A stretch of DNA of 8,391 nucleotides from Candidatus Sumerlaeota bacterium. GTDB taxonomy: Bacteria; Sumerlaeota; Sumerlaeia; MWCT01; JAGHBZ01. A model generated the notes under the pieces. That model saw only the letters and a list, made by a program, of their open reading frames with translations, was not told the origin of the DNA and did no database searches. Positions 6,690 to 8,391 of the stretch are shown in pieces. Each line of letters begins with the position of its first letter. Positions within the stretch are counted from its first letter, which is position 1. The stretch covers positions 1-8,391 of the forward strand of contig JAGHBZ010000285.1 of assembly GCA_021160705.1 (NCBI GenBank), given 5' to 3'. A program made the position numbers and the translations under genes.

Positions 6690-6862
6690 TATAAGGAAGC
6701 CAGGAGACCAGGAGTAGACAAAAAAGTATAAGAAGTATAAGAGAGAAGTAAACTGACAAAAGTTATCAGTTCTGTTATAGAGCCTTACCAGGGAATTCGG
6801 GAATTGAAGAGGATAATATTTTGGGAATAATAGGCAACTCCTGGTTTCCTGGTCTCCTTATA
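6690..6862. repeat. Inverted-repeat-bounded element, possible long hairpin
   Basis: The arms 6690-6715 and 6837-6862 are reverse complements at 23 of 26 positions and enclose 121 bases. Read as + strand RNA, two of the three mismatches become G-U pairs. The left arm itself holds a CCAGGAGA/CCAGGAG tandem. The interior carries a perfect 9-base tandem repeat AAGTATAAG (6724-6732, 6733-6741) and a small hairpin AACTGA/TCAGTT. No protein is encoded. A miniature inverted-repeat element or a structured RNA would fit; I see no obvious target-site duplication at the arm ends. Confidence 0.6.
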
Positions 6863-6947
6863 GATAATAAGATTTCCTGATTAAGATTGTACTTACACTG
6901 AGTCATTTCCAGCTAAAGTTAGCGCAAAACAAACTTCATTTGTTAAA
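6861..6947 (+). repeat. Direct repeat copy B (~87 bases)
   Basis: Second copy of the repeat that starts at the fabD stop codon. The end shared with the fabD TAA reads TAG here. Its inner hairpin is one pair longer than in copy A (AACAAA/TTTGTT). Copies A and B flank the inverted-repeat element in the same orientation. Confidence 0.85.
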
Positions 6948-7119
6948 TTTCAAACAGGATATGTTATAACCTAAAATCCCGCCTGTTTTGTAACTATGAG
7001 CGATAGGGAGATTTAAGGAGAATTTTTGGATTCTAAATTCGGAACCCTGCGGAGCTATATTCAGCATCCCGGGGTGAGCGGAAAAGCCCTTTCTCCTGCT
7101 TATCGTTGTTATTCTGCAA
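6948..7119. other. Remainder of the convergent spacer, no clear gene
   Basis: This is the last part of the 530-base gap between fabD and the minus-strand membrane protein gene. CAAACAGG (6951-6958) and CCTGTTTTG (6982-6990) form an inverted repeat around 23 bases. TTGTTA (6940-6945) and TATAAC (6965-6970) are a weak promoter-like pair. AAGGAG (7015-7020) stands 5 bases before a TTG that opens a 43-codon + strand frame (7026-7157), which I do not trust as a gene. No T-run terminator is seen for either convergent unit. Confidence 0.4.
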
Positions 7120-7440
7120 CTACCGCATTCGCAGCTCTGCTCTGTATATCCAGTTGAACAGAAAAAGAACTCCTATCACCATCAGGGGTCCCGAAATTCC
7201 CAGATAAGCACTCCATTGCAATCGTCCCCGACTCCAGACCAGATAGAACAACGCCAGAGCGATGAACACACATGCCCCAACCCACTCCCAACGCCACGCT
7301 ATTACTAATGCAATGACAACAATGTATACCGGGACTAAATGAATTAGCAGTGCAAGAATCGTTTGCCAGAAACCATAACTTTCACTGAATACGTCAAGGG
7401 CAAACAGACCCAAAAATATCGCAAAAAGAATACACAACAC
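7120..7440 (-). CDS. Small four-helix membrane protein, function unknown
   Basis: A 106-residue, very hydrophobic protein with four predicted membrane helices at about residues 2-18, 27-49, 53-69 and 77-98, and a basic C-terminus (RAELRMR). It resembles a family of short uncharacterised bacterial and archaeal membrane proteins with the N-terminal pattern ILFAIFLGLFALDVF and the internal pattern AWRWEWVG; from memory this may be DUF7670. The GTG at 7440 is the first conventional start and has GGAG 7 bases before it. The frame, however, stays open another 51 bases upstream and encodes a plausible continuation (SIKLVLFWSPR), so translation may begin earlier at a rarer start. It follows the GspG-like gene by under 80 bases and probably shares its transcript. 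No function can be inferred. Confidence 0.75.
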   Translation of the reverse strand: MLCILFAIFLGLFALDVFSESYGFWQTILALLIHLVPVYIVVIALVIAWRWEWVGACVFIALALFYLVWSRGRLQWSAYLGISGPLMVIGVLFLFNWIYRAELRMR

Positions 7441-7486
7441 TCTCGGACTCCAGAACAGAACCAGCTTTATGCTCCTATTGATGAAG

Positions 7487-7493
7487 CCTCCTT
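7487..7493 (-). promoter_or_regulatory. Strong SD site upstream of the membrane protein
   Basis: AAGGAGG on the minus strand, just after the GspG-like gene. No ATG, GTG or TTG stands at a normal distance in the membrane-protein frame. ATC (7482-7480) is 4 bases away. A second site, AGGAG (7476-7472), is 7 bases before an in-frame CTG (7464-7462). These sites suggest a start upstream of 7440. Confidence 0.4.
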
Positions 7494-7519
7494 AGTATTG
7501 CAAGTTAATGATTAATTTC

Positions 7520-8065
7520 TCAGTACCCCGGCTTGTCCGCTTCCCCTGGAATGCTTGATTGTCTCTCATAATTCCTTATGCTTATCGGATTTATTCCTGA
7601 AATCCAGATGCCTTTGCAAATATAGAGACCCACATTTCCACTTTTGGCAAGATACGGAAAACCCGGCAACCCGACACTATATATCACCCACGCTCTATTT
7701 CCAGGAGAACCCTTCATATATCTATACCCCCATCCATCCTTCGAACTGGTGTAGTGTCCCGGGACCCTCTGCCTGGCTGTATCAGTAGTCGCAAAGGGGT
7801 CAGTGGGCAGTTCCTTTAGCACAGAAGGAACCAGCTCATCAAGTGTGTTCGGCAACTTGCCCCCATTACGGTCTGCATAGATATCCAAGGCTCCCCAGAG
7901 GAGAATCATATCTCGATGTACTTTCTCCAGTTTCTCTCTGTCGGATTCCGAAAGCTGTTTGTAGTCCTCAGACTCTCGAAAATTATACTCCTTCTTAGCA
8001 CAGACATAATCTGTGATAAGCAGTGATATGCTCAATAGAACTACCCACACTAACCTTGATTTCAT
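7520..8065 (-). CDS. Secreted protein with GspG-like C-terminal domain
   Basis: A 181-residue protein. Residues 1-23 look like a Sec signal peptide (MKSR, a hydrophobic stretch, then YVCA with cleavage likely before KK); the cysteine context is not a good lipobox. After a charged helical segment (24-55) comes a stretch resembling the C-terminal domain of type II secretion major pseudopilins: LWGALDIYADRNGGKLPNTL, DELVPSVLKELPTDPFA (76-92), GWGYRYMKGS (111-120) and WVIYSVGLPG (126-135). True GspG proteins carry a GFTLIE-type prepilin N-terminus, which is absent, so this is probably a soluble exported protein with the same fold and not a filament subunit. The ATG at 8065 has AGGAGGA 5 bases before it. 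It leads a probable two-gene minus-strand unit with the small membrane protein. Confidence 0.8.
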   Translation of the reverse strand: MKSRLVWVVLLSISLLITDYVCAKKEYNFRESEDYKQLSESDREKLEKVHRDMILLWGALDIYADRNGGKLPNTLDELVPSVLKELPTDPFATTDTARQRVPGHYTSSKDGWGYRYMKGSPGNRAWVIYSVGLPGFPYLAKSGNVGLYICKGIWISGINPISIRNYERQSSIPGEADKPGY

Positions 8066-8109
8066 CAGTCTCCTCCTTTTTAACTATGCACAAAGTTCAA
8101 GGAGTAGTG

Positions 8110-8139
8110 AAAGGTGGAATGCATCGCCTCCACCTTTTT
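8110..8139 (+). terminator. Terminator-type hairpin, + orientation
   Basis: AAAGGTGGA (8110-8118) and TCCACCTTT (8129-8137) form a perfect 9-bp stem with a 10-base loop; T's run through 8139. On the minus strand the T-run is only three, so it reads best as a + strand terminator, although no + strand gene lies nearby. It is also in the probable 5' leader of the minus-strand operon. Confidence 0.55.
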
Positions 8140-8298
8140 GTACGTTCCCTCTGTTGAGATTGCTTCCCGTTTGAGCCGATTCACTTCCCCTCTCTTTGCA
8201 AAGTAGACCAGAAAGCCCAGCTCTTAAGCGAAAAGCAGACAAAAACCACACCTATGCTATTACATAATCTCAAAAAATATTAAAAAACCTATGGCATA

Positions 8299-8328
8299 TT
8301 TTTAACAGGAATAAGCAGAGTTTTTCAA
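8299..8328 (-). promoter_or_regulatory. Weak candidate promoter for the minus-strand pair
   Basis: On the minus strand TTGAAA (8328-8323, five of six for -35) and TAAAAA (8304-8299, four of six for -10) are 18 bases apart, in AT-rich DNA. It would give a leader of about 225 bases before the GspG-like gene. Low confidence: such matches are common in AT-rich spacers. Confidence 0.25.
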
Positions 8329-8391
8329 TAGAAAAGGGCAGATAACATATACCTTCTAATCATCGGATAATTTTTGAGAATCCGCGATGAA

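Larger units (their letters stand above)
8066..8391. other. Intergenic region at the right end, no gene seen
   Basis: No reading frame here looks like a gene on either strand. It holds the SD of the GspG-like gene (8071-8077), a terminator-type hairpin (8110-8139), an AT-only inverted repeat TTAAAAA/TTTTTAA (8280-8305), and a minus-strand promoter-like pair. The ATG at 8387 is too near the edge to judge. Confidence 0.5.

Noticed and set aside
6587..6947. CRISPR array or tRNA-like repeats in the fabD spacer
   Set aside because: There are only two imperfect copies 274 bases apart and no regular spacers; the sequence does not fold as a tRNA.
7555..7788. 77-codon + strand frame opposite the GspG-like gene
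   Set aside because: It is antisense to a gene with a clear signal peptide and domain; no SD site or family resemblance.
8280..8305. TTAAAAA/TTTTTAA inverted repeat as an operator or origin element
   Set aside because: AT-only 7-base arms in an AT-rich region are likely by chance, and no DnaA boxes or iterons are nearby.

Overview
The window comes from a bacterial chromosome of moderate GC. Shine-Dalgarno sites of the AGGAGG type, a CCA-encoding tRNA and the yceD-rpmF-plsX-fabD cluster all point to Bacteria. Nothing seen fixes the phylum. The mix of a stand-alone F420-ligase-like protein, a soluble GAF histidine kinase, a GspG-like secreted protein and a short four-helix membrane protein is reminiscent of uncultured candidate phyla, but that is only an impression.

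Left part (1-3455, + strand): the 3' end of an XRE-type helix-turn-helix regulator, a CofE/COG1478-like ligase-fold protein, a cytoplasmic GAF-domain sensor histidine kinase without a neighbouring response regulator, and a UPF0173 metallo-beta-lactamase-fold hydrolase with a very strong ribosome binding site. The last two genes are 20 bases apart and probably co-transcribed. A hairpin followed by six T's lies right after the hydrolase.

Middle part (3500-6589, + strand): a promoter-like pair, tRNA-Val(CAC), then yceD (DUF177), rpmF (ribosomal protein L32), plsX (phosphate acyltransferase) and fabD (malonyl-CoA:ACP transacylase). This is the classic link between ribosome/rRNA biogenesis and the start of fatty acid and phospholipid synthesis. 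Two things are odd. The fabH gene that usually lies between plsX and fabD is absent. In its place a 15-codon reading frame bridges plsX and fabD, ending in an ATGA overlap with the fabD start.

Convergent spacer (6590-7119): no recognisable gene. It holds a pair of ~88-base direct repeats (the first copy begins at the fabD stop codon). They flank a 173-base stretch bounded by 26-base inverted repeats that could fold into a long hairpin. This is the most unusual structure in the window and may be a miniature mobile or repeat element, or a structured RNA.

Right part (7120-8065, - strand): a secreted protein with a GspG-like C-terminal domain but no pilin-type N-terminus, followed by a small four-helix membrane protein; probably one operon. 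The last 326 bases have no gene but contain a terminator-type hairpin and an AT-rich promoter-like stretch.
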